A stretch of DNA of 64,000 nucleotides, from the NCBI GenBank assembly GCA_905234235.1, contig CAJOHN010000014.1:1-64000 (forward strand), read 5' to 3'. Position numbers and translations under genes: made by a program. This DNA is from an uncultured Selenomonadaceae bacterium (GTDB lineage Bacteria; Bacillota; Negativicutes; Selenomonadales; Selenomonadaceae). The notes under the pieces were generated by a model. That model had not been told where the DNA came from and ran no database searches. It saw nothing but the letters and a program-made list of their open reading frames with translations. This document shows positions 42,269-50,076 of this stretch, piece after piece. Every line of letters begins with the position of its first letter. Position 1 is the stretch's first letter.

Positions 42269-43294
42269 ATGGCTAACGAAACCAAAGATAACATCGAAAA
42301 GAAACGCAAAAATTTGAGGCGCAGGCGTAGGATTAAAGCCTTTCGTCTGATTTTTGTGTTGGTTATTTTGAGCTTGATTGGTTCCGCGATTTTATTTGTC
42401 GGCTTCAGCGTGTACAATGCGGGGCTTCGCGTTTATAATGAATTCGCGGACATGTATAAAGGTTACACCGACCGCAAGACGGCGCGCATGGGACCGGCTG
42501 ACCCGAAGTTTGAAGGGTACACGAATATTTTAATTCTCGGCGTCGACGATAGCCACTTGCAAGAGGCGGATACGATTTTGGTGCTGAGTTTTTCTAACGA
42601 CACCGGCAAAAGCCGAATCATTTCCATTCCACGCGACACTTGGGTAACTTCGCGCAGTTACTCCGGAAAAATTGCCACGCTTTACAGTTGGGGCGGCGCG
42701 ACCGTCCTTGTCCGCGAGGTTTCAAAACTCCTAAGCATTTCAATTCACCAATACATAATCATCGACATGACGACGTTTGTAGATTTGATTGATGTTTTGG
42801 GCGGGCTGGATATTTACGTCGAGGAGAATATGGATTACGAGGACGAGGCGGCGGGTTTATCGATTCACATTCCGCAAGGCTATCAACATTTATCGGGCGA
42901 GGAAGTTCAAAAATATTTACGGTATCGCGGCGAAAAACTCGGCGACGTCGGGCGCGTGCAACGTCAACAGAAATTTATCAAGGCGTTGTATGCAAAAGTT
43001 TTACAGCTCGATACGATACCGAAGTTGCCCGCCATAGCCGACATATTCCGCAACAGAATGGAGACAAGCGCGGAAATTTTTGACTCGGCGCACTTGGCGA
43101 ACGTCTTACGGAAAATGAGTTCCGACCCGCCGTCGACGTTAATGTTACCGGGTTCGGAGAATGTCGATGGCGCATGGGTTCCGAACGTTGCGGAGTTGGA
43201 AGCGCGAATGAGTGAGCTGTTCCCGTTGCAAGATATTGTTCAACAATCTGACGAGGGCGACGCGGACAGCGAACAAATTCTTAGTAGCGAATAA
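42269..43294 (+). CDS. LytR-CpsA-Psr family glycopolymer transferase
   Basis: LCP enzymes attach undecaprenyl-linked glycopolymers to the cell wall or to acceptor glycans. The 341-aa protein has a basic cytoplasmic N-terminus, a membrane segment (about residues 25-48), then the LCP domain with 'NILILGVDDSHLQEADTIL', 'RIISIPRDTWV' and 'YLRYRGEKLGDVGRVQRQQ'. It sits between yqeK and rsfS, a common place in Firmicutes. Its presence beside glycosyltransferases fits surface polymer attachment. Confidence 0.92.
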   Translation: MANETKDNIEKKRKNLRRRRRIKAFRLIFVLVILSLIGSAILFVGFSVYNAGLRVYNEFADMYKGYTDRKTARMGPADPKFEGYTNILILGVDDSHLQEADTILVLSFSNDTGKSRIISIPRDTWVTSRSYSGKIATLYSWGGATVLVREVSKLLSISIHQYIIIDMTTFVDLIDVLGGLDIYVEENMDYEDEAAGLSIHIPQGYQHLSGEEVQKYLRYRGEKLGDVGRVQRQQKFIKALYAKVLQLDTIPKLPAIADIFRNRMETSAEIFDSAHLANVLRKMSSDPPSTLMLPGSENVDGAWVPNVAELEARMSELFPLQDIVQQSDEGDADSEQILSSE

Positions 43295-43313
43295 ATTTAT
43301 GGAGGAATGTAAC

Positions 43314-43658
43314 TTGAAGACATTTGAATTGGCGAAGAAAATTTGCAAGGCGGCGAGCGATAAGAAGGCGAGCGAAGTTATCACGATGGACATGCGCGGC
43401 GTAATGTTCTCGACGGATTACTTTGTGATTTGTTCCGCGCAGACGGCGACGCAAGTCAGAGCCATTGCCGACAACATTGAGGAGGAACTCGATAAGGAAG
43501 GCATTCACTTCAGCCACCGCGAAGGTTATCACGAGGGCGAGTGGATTCTTTTGGATTATGGCGACGTTGTGGCGCACATTTTTAAGGAAGAAAATCGCCA
43601 GTACTACGCGCTTGAACAACTTTGGAGCGAGGCGAAGATTAAATTCTATGAAGAATGA
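43314..43658 (+). CDS. rsfS: Ribosomal silencing factor RsfS
   Basis: RsfS binds ribosomal protein uL14 and blocks subunit joining in starved cells. The 114-aa protein has the typical 'KASEVITMDMRGV...TDYFVICSA' start and 'WILLDYGDVVAHIFKEENRQYYALEQLW'. The start is TTG 43314, 8 nt after GGAGG. The nearby ATG 43299 overlaps that site. Its end overlaps the cvfB start by 11 nt. Confidence 0.93.
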   Translation: MKTFELAKKICKAASDKKASEVITMDMRGVMFSTDYFVICSAQTATQVRAIADNIEEELDKEGIHFSHREGYHEGEWILLDYGDVVAHIFKEENRQYYALEQLWSEAKIKFYEE

Positions 43659-44292
43659 ACTTAAACCTATGACGGTCGCCGCGCTTAAAGTCGTCCGCAC
43701 GAGCGAGTTGGGCGCATTCCTCGACGCGGGCACCGGCAACAGTTCCGATGATATTCTTCTGCATAAAACTCAGCAGACGGCGGAAGTTGCGATTGGCGAT
43801 GTCGTGAAAGTTTTTCTTTACCTCGACCCAAAAAAAAGATTAACCGCCAGTATGCGCGTCCCGAAAATGCGCGAAGGTCAAATTGCCCGATTGAAAATTA
43901 TCAACGTGACGAAGGACGGAGCTTTTGCAGACGTTGGAGCGGAGCGCGGAATTTTTATGCCGTTCGCTGAAATGAAAGGGCGTCCGAAAGTCGGCGATAT
44001 TGTTTGGGCGAAACTTTACAGCGATAAGTCGGGCAGGCTTGCGGTTTCGATGAAAGTTTCCGACGAAATGCACCGCGCTAAAGAAAAAATCATGGACATT
44101 GACGCCGAAAAAATTTTTACGTTTATGCAGAAAAACGGCGGCTCGATGAACTTCCACGACAAAACCGCGCCCGAAAAAATTTACGCGGCATTCAAACTAA
44201 GTAAGGCGGCGTTTAAACGGGCAGTCGGACACCTCTACAATCAGCGGCGGATAGAAAAAATTGACGGCGGCTTTAAACTCGTCGACAAATAA
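43648..44292 (+). CDS. cvfB: CvfB-like S1 RNA-binding protein
   Basis: This 214-aa protein of the CvfB family has S1-like OB-fold domains and a C-terminal winged helix. Recognisable parts are 'GAFLDAGTG...DILLHKTQQ', 'DGAFADVGAERGIFMPFAEM', and the C-terminal 'KAAFKRAVGHLYNQRRIEKI'. The family binds RNA and modulates virulence gene expression in staphylococci; its molecular role is poorly defined. ATG 43648 is chosen for length; ATG 43669 is an alternative. It ends at a bidirectional terminator. Confidence 0.85.
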   Translation: MKNELKPMTVAALKVVRTSELGAFLDAGTGNSSDDILLHKTQQTAEVAIGDVVKVFLYLDPKKRLTASMRVPKMREGQIARLKIINVTKDGAFADVGAERGIFMPFAEMKGRPKVGDIVWAKLYSDKSGRLAVSMKVSDEMHRAKEKIMDIDAEKIFTFMQKNGGSMNFHDKTAPEKIYAAFKLSKAAFKRAVGHLYNQRRIEKIDGGFKLVDK

Positions 44293-44330
44293 AAAAAGCG
44301 TCGGGAAAAATCTCGACGCTTAATTTTTTT
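44291..44330. terminator. Bidirectional terminator between cvfB and carbonic anhydrase genes
   Basis: AAGCGTCG and CGACGCTT pair perfectly, flanked by an A run on one side and T7 on the other. It serves both convergent genes. Confidence 0.88.
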
Positions 44331-44871
44331 ACTTATCAAGCCAATCGCTCATGCCCAAATGCACAACGTATTCTTTGGCGCACTCGTAATAATGCATTGC
44401 CGAAGTTCTCAGCGCAACAATTTCATCATCACGGAGGGCTCGCATAATTTTAGCGGGATTACCGAAGACCAGCGAGTTATTCGGGATTTTTTTATACTGC
44501 GTGATAACCGTGCCCGCGCCGATAATGCAGTTGTTGCCAATCTCCGAGTAGCCGAGAATTATCGAGCCCATGCCGATTAAACAGTCGTTGCCAATTCTGC
44601 GGCAATGGATAATCGCGTTGTGCCCAATCGTGACGTAGTTTCCAATTTCAGTCGGCGTGTCGCCCATAACGTGAACAGTGCAGTTATCTTGAATGTTTGT
44701 GTAGTTGCCGATTCTTACGGGTTGAAAGTCTCCGCGAACAGCCGCTCCAAACCAAATACTCGAACCCGCACCGATTTCCACGTCGCCGACAACAGATGAA
44801 TTCGGCGCGACGAAAACATCTTTGGCGATTTTGGGTATCTTACCTTTGTAAGGCAGAATAACAGGCTCCAT
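44329..44871 (-). CDS. Gamma-class carbonic anhydrase family protein
   Basis: This 180-aa left-handed beta-helix protein of the gamma-carbonic-anhydrase/PaaY family has hexapeptide repeats through most of its length. The metal histidines are visible in 'CTVHVMGDTPTEIGNYVTIGHNAIIHC'. The family interconverts CO2 and bicarbonate or is an inactive homologue. Bicarbonate supply would suit a carboxylating anaerobe. Its ATG directly follows the yraN stop (TAGATG). Confidence 0.9.
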   Translation of the reverse strand: MEPVILPYKGKIPKIAKDVFVAPNSSVVGDVEIGAGSSIWFGAAVRGDFQPVRIGNYTNIQDNCTVHVMGDTPTEIGNYVTIGHNAIIHCRRIGNDCLIGMGSIILGYSEIGNNCIIGAGTVITQYKKIPNNSLVFGNPAKIMRALRDDEIVALRTSAMHYYECAKEYVVHLGMSDWLDK

Positions 44872-45237
44872 CTAAAATTCCCCCTGAACTTCAAAAGCGT
44901 TCTCAATGTGATTAATTTCTTCGACGTGTTCGCCGCGCAGATAAATTTCTATAACGTCGAAGCGACAAGCGCACTCCGAAAAATTTTCGTCTTGAAGGAA
45001 AACGCTCGCTGCCTCGATTATTTTTTTCTGCTTGCGAAAGTTGACAGCCTCACTCGGCAAGCCGTGACGAATATTTGAACGTGCCTTGACTTCAATAAAA
45101 ATTATCACGTTGTCAATCTGCGCGATTATATCAATTTCCGCCGAACGTATCCGAAAATTCCTCGCGACAATCTTATAACCTTGCGCCTCTAAAAAATCAG
45201 CCGCGCAGTCCTCGCCGAACTTGCCCTTAACATTCAC
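44872..45237 (-). CDS. yraN: YraN family (UPF0102) predicted endonuclease
   Basis: This 121-aa protein has a restriction-endonuclease-like fold: 'GKFGEDCAADFLEAQGYKIVARNFR', then the Glu/Asp-x-Lys core 'AEIDIIAQIDNVIIFIEVKAR'. The cellular role is unknown. It overlaps the nitroreductase stop by 4 nt and abuts the carbonic anhydrase gene, so the three genes form one operon. Confidence 0.92.
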   Translation of the reverse strand: MNVKGKFGEDCAADFLEAQGYKIVARNFRIRSAEIDIIAQIDNVIIFIEVKARSNIRHGLPSEAVNFRKQKKIIEAASVFLQDENFSECACRFDVIEIYLRGEHVEEINHIENAFEVQGEF

Positions 45238-45746
45238 AACTCAACGACGACTTCCGACATCGGGCGGCGGTCTTCATGACGATTGGAAGGCTTGGCAGTA
45301 TCAGCAGGATAGCCGACGGGGAAGATAGCGATTAATTCATAGCCTTGCATTTCGGGGAAAAGTTTTTGCATTTTGGGCGCGTCGAAGTAGCCAACCCAAG
45401 TCGTGCCGAGCCCCTCGTCTTGAATCGCTAACATCATGTGCGTTGCGACAATCGCGGCGTCAATCTCGGCGAAATTTTTATTGTCAAAGGGGCGGTCAAA
45501 TGCGCCGTCTTTTTTTGCGCCGATAACAAACGCCAATTTTGCGCCGAAAGTATAATTGGTTGCCTGCTTAAGTTTGTCGAAAGCTTCGAGCGATTTGATA
45601 GCCCAGATTGTGTAACGTTGAAGATTCTTAGCCGTCGGAGCCGCAATCGTCGCCTGCAAAATGCGTTCGATTTTCTCCGGCGCAATCGCCGCGTCCGTCA
45701 ATTTCCGGCATGAATAACGCGCCTTTGCCAATTCCAAGAAACTCAT
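45234..45746 (-). CDS. Nitroreductase family flavoprotein
   Basis: This 170-aa FMN-dependent oxidoreductase has 'RYSCRKLTDAAI' at the N-terminus, 'ATIAAPTAKNLQRYTIW' and 'DEGLGTTWVGYFD', as in short clostridial nitroreductases. The natural substrate cannot be predicted. The start is ATG 45746, behind GAGGAG. It is first in an operon with yraN and the carbonic anhydrase gene. Confidence 0.88.
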   Translation of the reverse strand: MSFLELAKARYSCRKLTDAAIAPEKIERILQATIAAPTAKNLQRYTIWAIKSLEAFDKLKQATNYTFGAKLAFVIGAKKDGAFDRPFDNKNFAEIDAAIVATHMMLAIQDEGLGTTWVGYFDAPKMQKLFPEMQGYELIAIFPVGYPADTAKPSNRHEDRRPMSEVVVEL

Positions 45747-45763
45747 TTTAAAATCTCCTCTCT

Positions 45764-45850
45764 TAGATGAAAAGATTATAAGATTAAAAGATGAAAAGTG
45801 GTTAGGGACTAGGGTTCAGGGATTACTGACCCCTGCCCCCTGAAACCTAC
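45764..45850. repeat. Dispersed intergenic repeat, copy 2
   Basis: It has the same parts as at 35888: AGATGAAAAGATTATAAGAT, TAAAAGATGAAAAGTGG, then CAGGGATTACTGACCCCTG and CCCCCTGAAACC. It lies between the nitroreductase start and the purF end. Confidence 0.6.
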
Positions 45851-47274
45851 TTATCATACTCCCCGCGAATGTCTTCCGTCGGCGGAGGAATGGGATAATC
45901 GCCACTGAAACACGCCGTACAAATCGGACGCCCGCCAACCATTTCATCGAGGCAACCAATCGGCAAGTAGCCAAGTGAATCCGCGCCCAAAACTTTACAA
46001 ATCTCCTCGACGCTCCGATTGTGCGCGATAAGTTGTTCGCGATTGGGAATGTCGATACCAAAATAGCACGGGTGACAAAACGGCGGACTCGAAACGCGCA
46101 TATGAACTTCAGCCGCGCCCGCCTCCCGAAGCATCGTGACGATTTTATTGCTGGTCGTGCCGCGAACTATCGAATCATCAATCATAACAATGCGCTTGCC
46201 GTTGACAACCTCGCGCAGGACGTTCAGCTTAACTTTAACGCTCTGCATACGGCTGGATTGTTGCGGCTTAATAAAAGTTCTGCCGACGTAAGTATTTTTT
46301 GTAAAAGCAATGCCGTAAGGAATTCCCGATTCCATTGAGTAGCCGACAGCCGCCATGTTGCCCGACTCCGGAACGCCGACAACTAAATCAGCCTCGACGG
46401 GGTGAATACGCGCTAACAACTTGCCCGCGATAATCCGCGAACGAGTAACGCTCATTGCGTCGAACGTCGTATCGGGGCGGCAAAAATAAATATACTCGAA
46501 GACGCACCGCGCAGTTTTTTCCTTAGGCAGGGCGAGTTCCATGTTAGATTCGATTCTGCCGTTTTGAAAAATCGTAACGACTTCGCCGGGCTCAATGTCA
46601 CGAATAAATTCAGCGTCGATAGTTTCCAACGCGCAAGTCTCCGAAGTTATGATGTAAGCATTGTCTAACTTGCCGAGCACCAACGGTCGGAATCCCCACG
46701 GATCGCGAGCACCGATTAATTTTTGCGGACTGGCAACAACGAGCGAATAAGAACCTTGAACTTTTTTTAAGGCGCGGACGGTCGCCTCTTGAACGGAACG
46801 AGATTTAACGCGTTCGCGGGCAATGTGATAGGCAATGGTTTCAGAGTCAGTCGTTGTCTGGAAAATCGCGCCGCCCGCCGCCAATTCGCGCCGAAGTCTT
46901 GGGGCGTTGACGAGGTTGCCGTTATGAGCCAGCATTAGCGTTCCCTTGATATAAGCCAAGACAAGCGGCTGAGAGTTTTCGCGAGTAGAAGCTCCTGCCG
47001 TCGAATAGCGCACGTGTCCGACGCCCAAATTCCCGTCAAGCGCGGCGATATTTTCCGCATTGAAAACTTTATTGACGCGCCCCAAGTCCTTGTGACAAAA
47101 AACTTTATCGCGTCTGGTTGCCGTGTCCGTGACTGCTATACCCGCGCTTTCCTGCCCGCGATGTTGCAGAGCGTAAAGCCCGTAATAAATTGCAGGAGCC
47201 ACGTCGCCGCCGTCGAGGTCGTACATGCCGAACACTCCGCACGATTCGCCCGCCGAAGTCATTCCGAAATCCAT
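45847..47274 (-). CDS. purF: Amidophosphoribosyltransferase
   Basis: PurF makes 5-phosphoribosylamine from PRPP and glutamine, the committed step of purine synthesis. The 475-aa protein has a short propeptide before the nucleophilic Cys in 'ESCGVFGMYDL', the glutaminase 'RGQESAGIA' and 'GHVRYSTAG', and the PRPP loop 'VMIDDSIVRGTTS'. C-terminal cysteines (CHPCYFG, CTACFSG) suggest the Fe-S-containing type. ATG 47274 is the start, with AAAGGAG 8 nt upstream. Confidence 0.96.
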   Translation of the reverse strand: MDFGMTSAGESCGVFGMYDLDGGDVAPAIYYGLYALQHRGQESAGIAVTDTATRRDKVFCHKDLGRVNKVFNAENIAALDGNLGVGHVRYSTAGASTRENSQPLVLAYIKGTLMLAHNGNLVNAPRLRRELAAGGAIFQTTTDSETIAYHIARERVKSRSVQEATVRALKKVQGSYSLVVASPQKLIGARDPWGFRPLVLGKLDNAYIITSETCALETIDAEFIRDIEPGEVVTIFQNGRIESNMELALPKEKTARCVFEYIYFCRPDTTFDAMSVTRSRIIAGKLLARIHPVEADLVVGVPESGNMAAVGYSMESGIPYGIAFTKNTYVGRTFIKPQQSSRMQSVKVKLNVLREVVNGKRIVMIDDSIVRGTTSNKIVTMLREAGAAEVHMRVSSPPFCHPCYFGIDIPNREQLIAHNRSVEEICKVLGADSLGYLPIGCLDEMVGGRPICTACFSGDYPIPPPTEDIRGEYDK

Positions 47275-47331
47275 TGCTATCACTCCTTTGCAAATTGGTT
47301 GAATCTAAGTGCTGAAAATTTTTGCGCGTCA

Positions 47332-47360
47332 ATTATATTCAAGCGGCTTGTCTTTGTCAA
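47332..47360 (-). promoter_or_regulatory. Consensus promoter of purF
   Basis: TTGACA (47360-47355), 17 nt, TATAAT (47337-47332): a perfect sigma-A consensus about 55 nt before the purF start. Confidence 0.85.
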
Positions 47361-47366
47361 AATTAC

Positions 47367-47636
47367 TTATCCCTTCAACACTGAAACTGCCGCGAATACT
47401 ATTGCCCCGAAGCCGACGACTGCCGCTATTACTGTGTTTTGAATTTTATCGCCGAGCCTGTCGATTTTGTCTTCGAGTGCTTTTCTATCCGCATCTTGCC
47501 GCTGACGCAGTTCGACAATTTCTGCCGCTCGCTGATTGTCTCTGTCGCGCATTTCCTGCCGCATATCGTGAGCTTCATGCATGAATAATTCAAACTTTGC
47601 TTCAAGACTGCTTAACCTTTCCTCCGTTGTTGTCAT
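47367..47636 (-). CDS. Small coiled-coil protein with C-terminal membrane anchor
   Basis: This 89-aa protein has a highly charged helical N-terminus (about residues 5-65, heptad-like, 'DRKALEDKIDRLGDKI') and one C-terminal membrane helix ('TVIAAVVGFGAIVFAAVSVL'). The layout resembles XhlA-type or phage/holin-accessory proteins, but no specific family is certain. It has a clear GGCGGAG ribosome binding site and stands alone between purF and glpC. Confidence 0.75.
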   Translation of the reverse strand: MTTTEERLSSLEAKFELFMHEAHDMRQEMRDRDNQRAAEIVELRQRQDADRKALEDKIDRLGDKIQNTVIAAVVGFGAIVFAAVSVLKG

Positions 47637-47655
47637 TTCAATCTCCGCCTTTCTT

Positions 47656-48861
47656 TTAGTAAGCTTCTGCCAAAATTTCTATCGGGTGGCAAGGCTTAAT
47701 ATCTGTCCCGTGATGAATTTGAATTCGGCAGGTGCCGCAGTCGCTGATAACTTTGTCGAAATCTTTTTGCTTAACGCGCTCGAAAAGTTTCTTGCCAATC
47801 TTCATGGAAATTTCGTACTTATCTTTACGGAAACCGTAATTGCCCGCAATGCCGCAACAATCTGCGTCAGCCGTCTGAACTTTGACGCCGCTAATTTCTT
47901 CCAAAATGTTCACGGCAGGCAGTCCAATCGCTTGTGACTTCAAATGACAGGGAACGTGATATAAAAACTTTTGATTAAGCGGCTTTAAATTGTCGTTGAA
48001 CTCGCCGCGCTCCTGTAACAGCTCCAAAAATTCAAACGCGTCGTAAACATTCTGCGCGGCTTCATACATTACATCCTCGCCGAAAAGTTCATGATACTCC
48101 GCCTTAAGCATAAGCGAACAACTCGTGCAAGGCGTCACGACGGGGATATTTTTTTTCTTCCAATCCAAAATCCTCGCGACGTTGTTACCGGCGTGAGCGC
48201 GAGCCTCGTCCAGAAATCCCATACTAACCAGCGGCGACCCGCAACAATTAAAATTTTCGTCGATTAAAACTTCGTAGCCGTTCGCATTCATAACCTTAAC
48301 AAAAGCCTCGCCGACTTGCGGCTCGTTGTCGTTGATGTAGCAACCCGTGAACAGCACAATTTTTTTACCCGATGTACTCTGCTTGATTCTGCGAAATAAA
48401 TTTTTAAAAGGCGTCGCGGCGTAGGTTGGCATGTTACGTTCGCCCGCTATGCCAAGCTTATCGAAGACGTTCAAAGTTTTGCCAATGTTCACGCCGATAT
48501 TCGCGAACGTCGCGCCAAAAGGTATCTTGCGAATCAAATTAGCCATGCGTTCGTTGTGCGCCAACATTTCTTCAGCTCGCGTGTGCTTATGGGTTTTGTA
48601 ATACTCGGCGCGTTGCAACATGTTAAGCGTCGAAACCGCCACGCCCGACGGACAAGCTCTATCGCAGGTCTTACAGTTTGAACAAAATTCCAAAGTCGTC
48701 TCGATGTCTGCTTGCGAAAAATGTAGCCGCCCGTGAGCAGGCGCAACCAACTTCGGACCGCGATAATCTTTAATCGCCGCCATAACCGGACAACTCGCCA
48801 TGCAAGACGTACACGAAAGGCAACGATCGCCCGTAAAAATCGCTTTTGTCATGTCGTTCAC
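47656..48861 (-). CDS. glpC: Anaerobic glycerol-3-phosphate dehydrogenase subunit C
   Basis: GlpC passes electrons from GlpAB to the membrane quinone pool. The 401-aa protein has two [4Fe-4S] motifs ('CLSCTSCMASCP' and 'CSNCKTCDRACPSG') and two CCG domains ('CCGSPLVSMGF', 'CCGIAGNYGF'). GTG 48861 is the start, 8 nt behind AGGAGG. It is the last gene of glpABC, 12 bp after glpB. Confidence 0.95.
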   Translation of the reverse strand: MNDMTKAIFTGDRCLSCTSCMASCPVMAAIKDYRGPKLVAPAHGRLHFSQADIETTLEFCSNCKTCDRACPSGVAVSTLNMLQRAEYYKTHKHTRAEEMLAHNERMANLIRKIPFGATFANIGVNIGKTLNVFDKLGIAGERNMPTYAATPFKNLFRRIKQSTSGKKIVLFTGCYINDNEPQVGEAFVKVMNANGYEVLIDENFNCCGSPLVSMGFLDEARAHAGNNVARILDWKKKNIPVVTPCTSCSLMLKAEYHELFGEDVMYEAAQNVYDAFEFLELLQERGEFNDNLKPLNQKFLYHVPCHLKSQAIGLPAVNILEEISGVKVQTADADCCGIAGNYGFRKDKYEISMKIGKKLFERVKQKDFDKVISDCGTCRIQIHHGTDIKPCHPIEILAEAY

Positions 48862-48873
48862 AATCGCCGCCTC

Positions 48874-50076
48874 CTAAATTATCGCCGCTTTATAAGCAGA
48901 AGAAATCGCCACGCCGCCCGCCGAACGTTCATGAATAAAATCAACGCCGCCGAGATTCGCCCCGACCACGTGAAGATTTTCGTAAATAATTTTGCCGCTC
49001 GCGTCGACGGGATTTAAATTCTCGTCCGTTAAAATGCCCGTCATAGAAAAACCTTGCGGCTTATCGTCGAAAAGTTTTTCATTACTCCAATTCTCCGCGC
49101 CCGCCCGACAGAAAACCGGCAAATTAAATATCGGCTCCGCAGGTTTGTCGAATTCGTGCATAATCAAACCGCCGCTGTAAAAGCCGCCCGTCGCGAGGAT
49201 AATTTTTTTACCGTAGAAAATTTTTTCGCGGGCAACGCTCTTGACGACGACGCCCGTAATTTTTTTATCTTCGACGACGCCGCGAATGACTTTTGAATTT
49301 CCAAAAACTTTGACGCCTGCACGTTGCAAATATTTTGTGAAAGCACGTTGCAGACGAATACCCGGCGGAGAAGGCGGCAAGCAAGTTGTCTCGATAACAT
49401 CTGCGCGGAGTTGAGATTTAACGTTGCTATCTTCTAAACTGAGAATCGGCGGCAAGATAATCGCGTCGTCTGCGGTGGCGTTCAAAGTTTTTAAGCCGTC
49501 GGCGAGAATTTGTTCGTTACCGGTTAAAAGCCGCGCGGCACCCATGCAAGTAATATCGCGTCCGCCCAAAAGTTCAAGGTCAAGCGTTGCGACTTCAAAA
49601 TTTTTAGCGGGGAAATATTTTTTGAGGTTATCAACTAACATCGACGCATAAAAATCTTTGAGCCCCTTAACGCCCGCGACGTAAATTTTTTTCTTGTTTA
49701 TAAGATTGGAAGCGTCCATAGATTCGGGGACGAGACAAGAATATTTCAGCGTGCCGACGGCAGTAACAATCGGAATCTGCGCGGAAAGTTTGCCGTTGTA
49801 AGGAAGATTATCCTGCGCGGTAACTTCGCAGAAAAATTTAGCCGCCGCGTCGATATTTTTCATGCCGATTTTTTTATAAGGATGATTGTCGGGAAGATTT
49901 TTAATCGCAACGGCGGGAGCTTTGGCGTTAAGAAAATCAATCGCGCCGCTCGCCAATGGCAACGAACCGGAGCCGTAAGTCAGCAACGTAACATTTTGCC
50001 CGCGATTAGCCGCAACCGCCGCCGCCATCAAACCCGCAAGTCCTCCGCCGATAATAATCACGTCAGAAATTTTCAT
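48874..50076 (-). CDS. glpB: Anaerobic glycerol-3-phosphate dehydrogenase subunit B
   Basis: GlpB is the FMN/FAD-containing partner of GlpA. The 400-aa protein starts with the dinucleotide fold 'VIIIGGGLAGLMAAAVAANRG' and has 'LPLASGAIDFL', characteristic of GlpB. It also has a C-terminal 'VVGANLGGVDFIHERSAGG'. Its ATG overlaps the glpA stop (ATGA). Confidence 0.94.
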   Translation of the reverse strand: MKISDVIIIGGGLAGLMAAAVAANRGQNVTLLTYGSGSLPLASGAIDFLNAKAPAVAIKNLPDNHPYKKIGMKNIDAAAKFFCEVTAQDNLPYNGKLSAQIPIVTAVGTLKYSCLVPESMDASNLINKKKIYVAGVKGLKDFYASMLVDNLKKYFPAKNFEVATLDLELLGGRDITCMGAARLLTGNEQILADGLKTLNATADDAIILPPILSLEDSNVKSQLRADVIETTCLPPSPPGIRLQRAFTKYLQRAGVKVFGNSKVIRGVVEDKKITGVVVKSVAREKIFYGKKIILATGGFYSGGLIMHEFDKPAEPIFNLPVFCRAGAENWSNEKLFDDKPQGFSMTGILTDENLNPVDASGKIIYENLHVVGANLGGVDFIHERSAGGVAISSAYKAAII

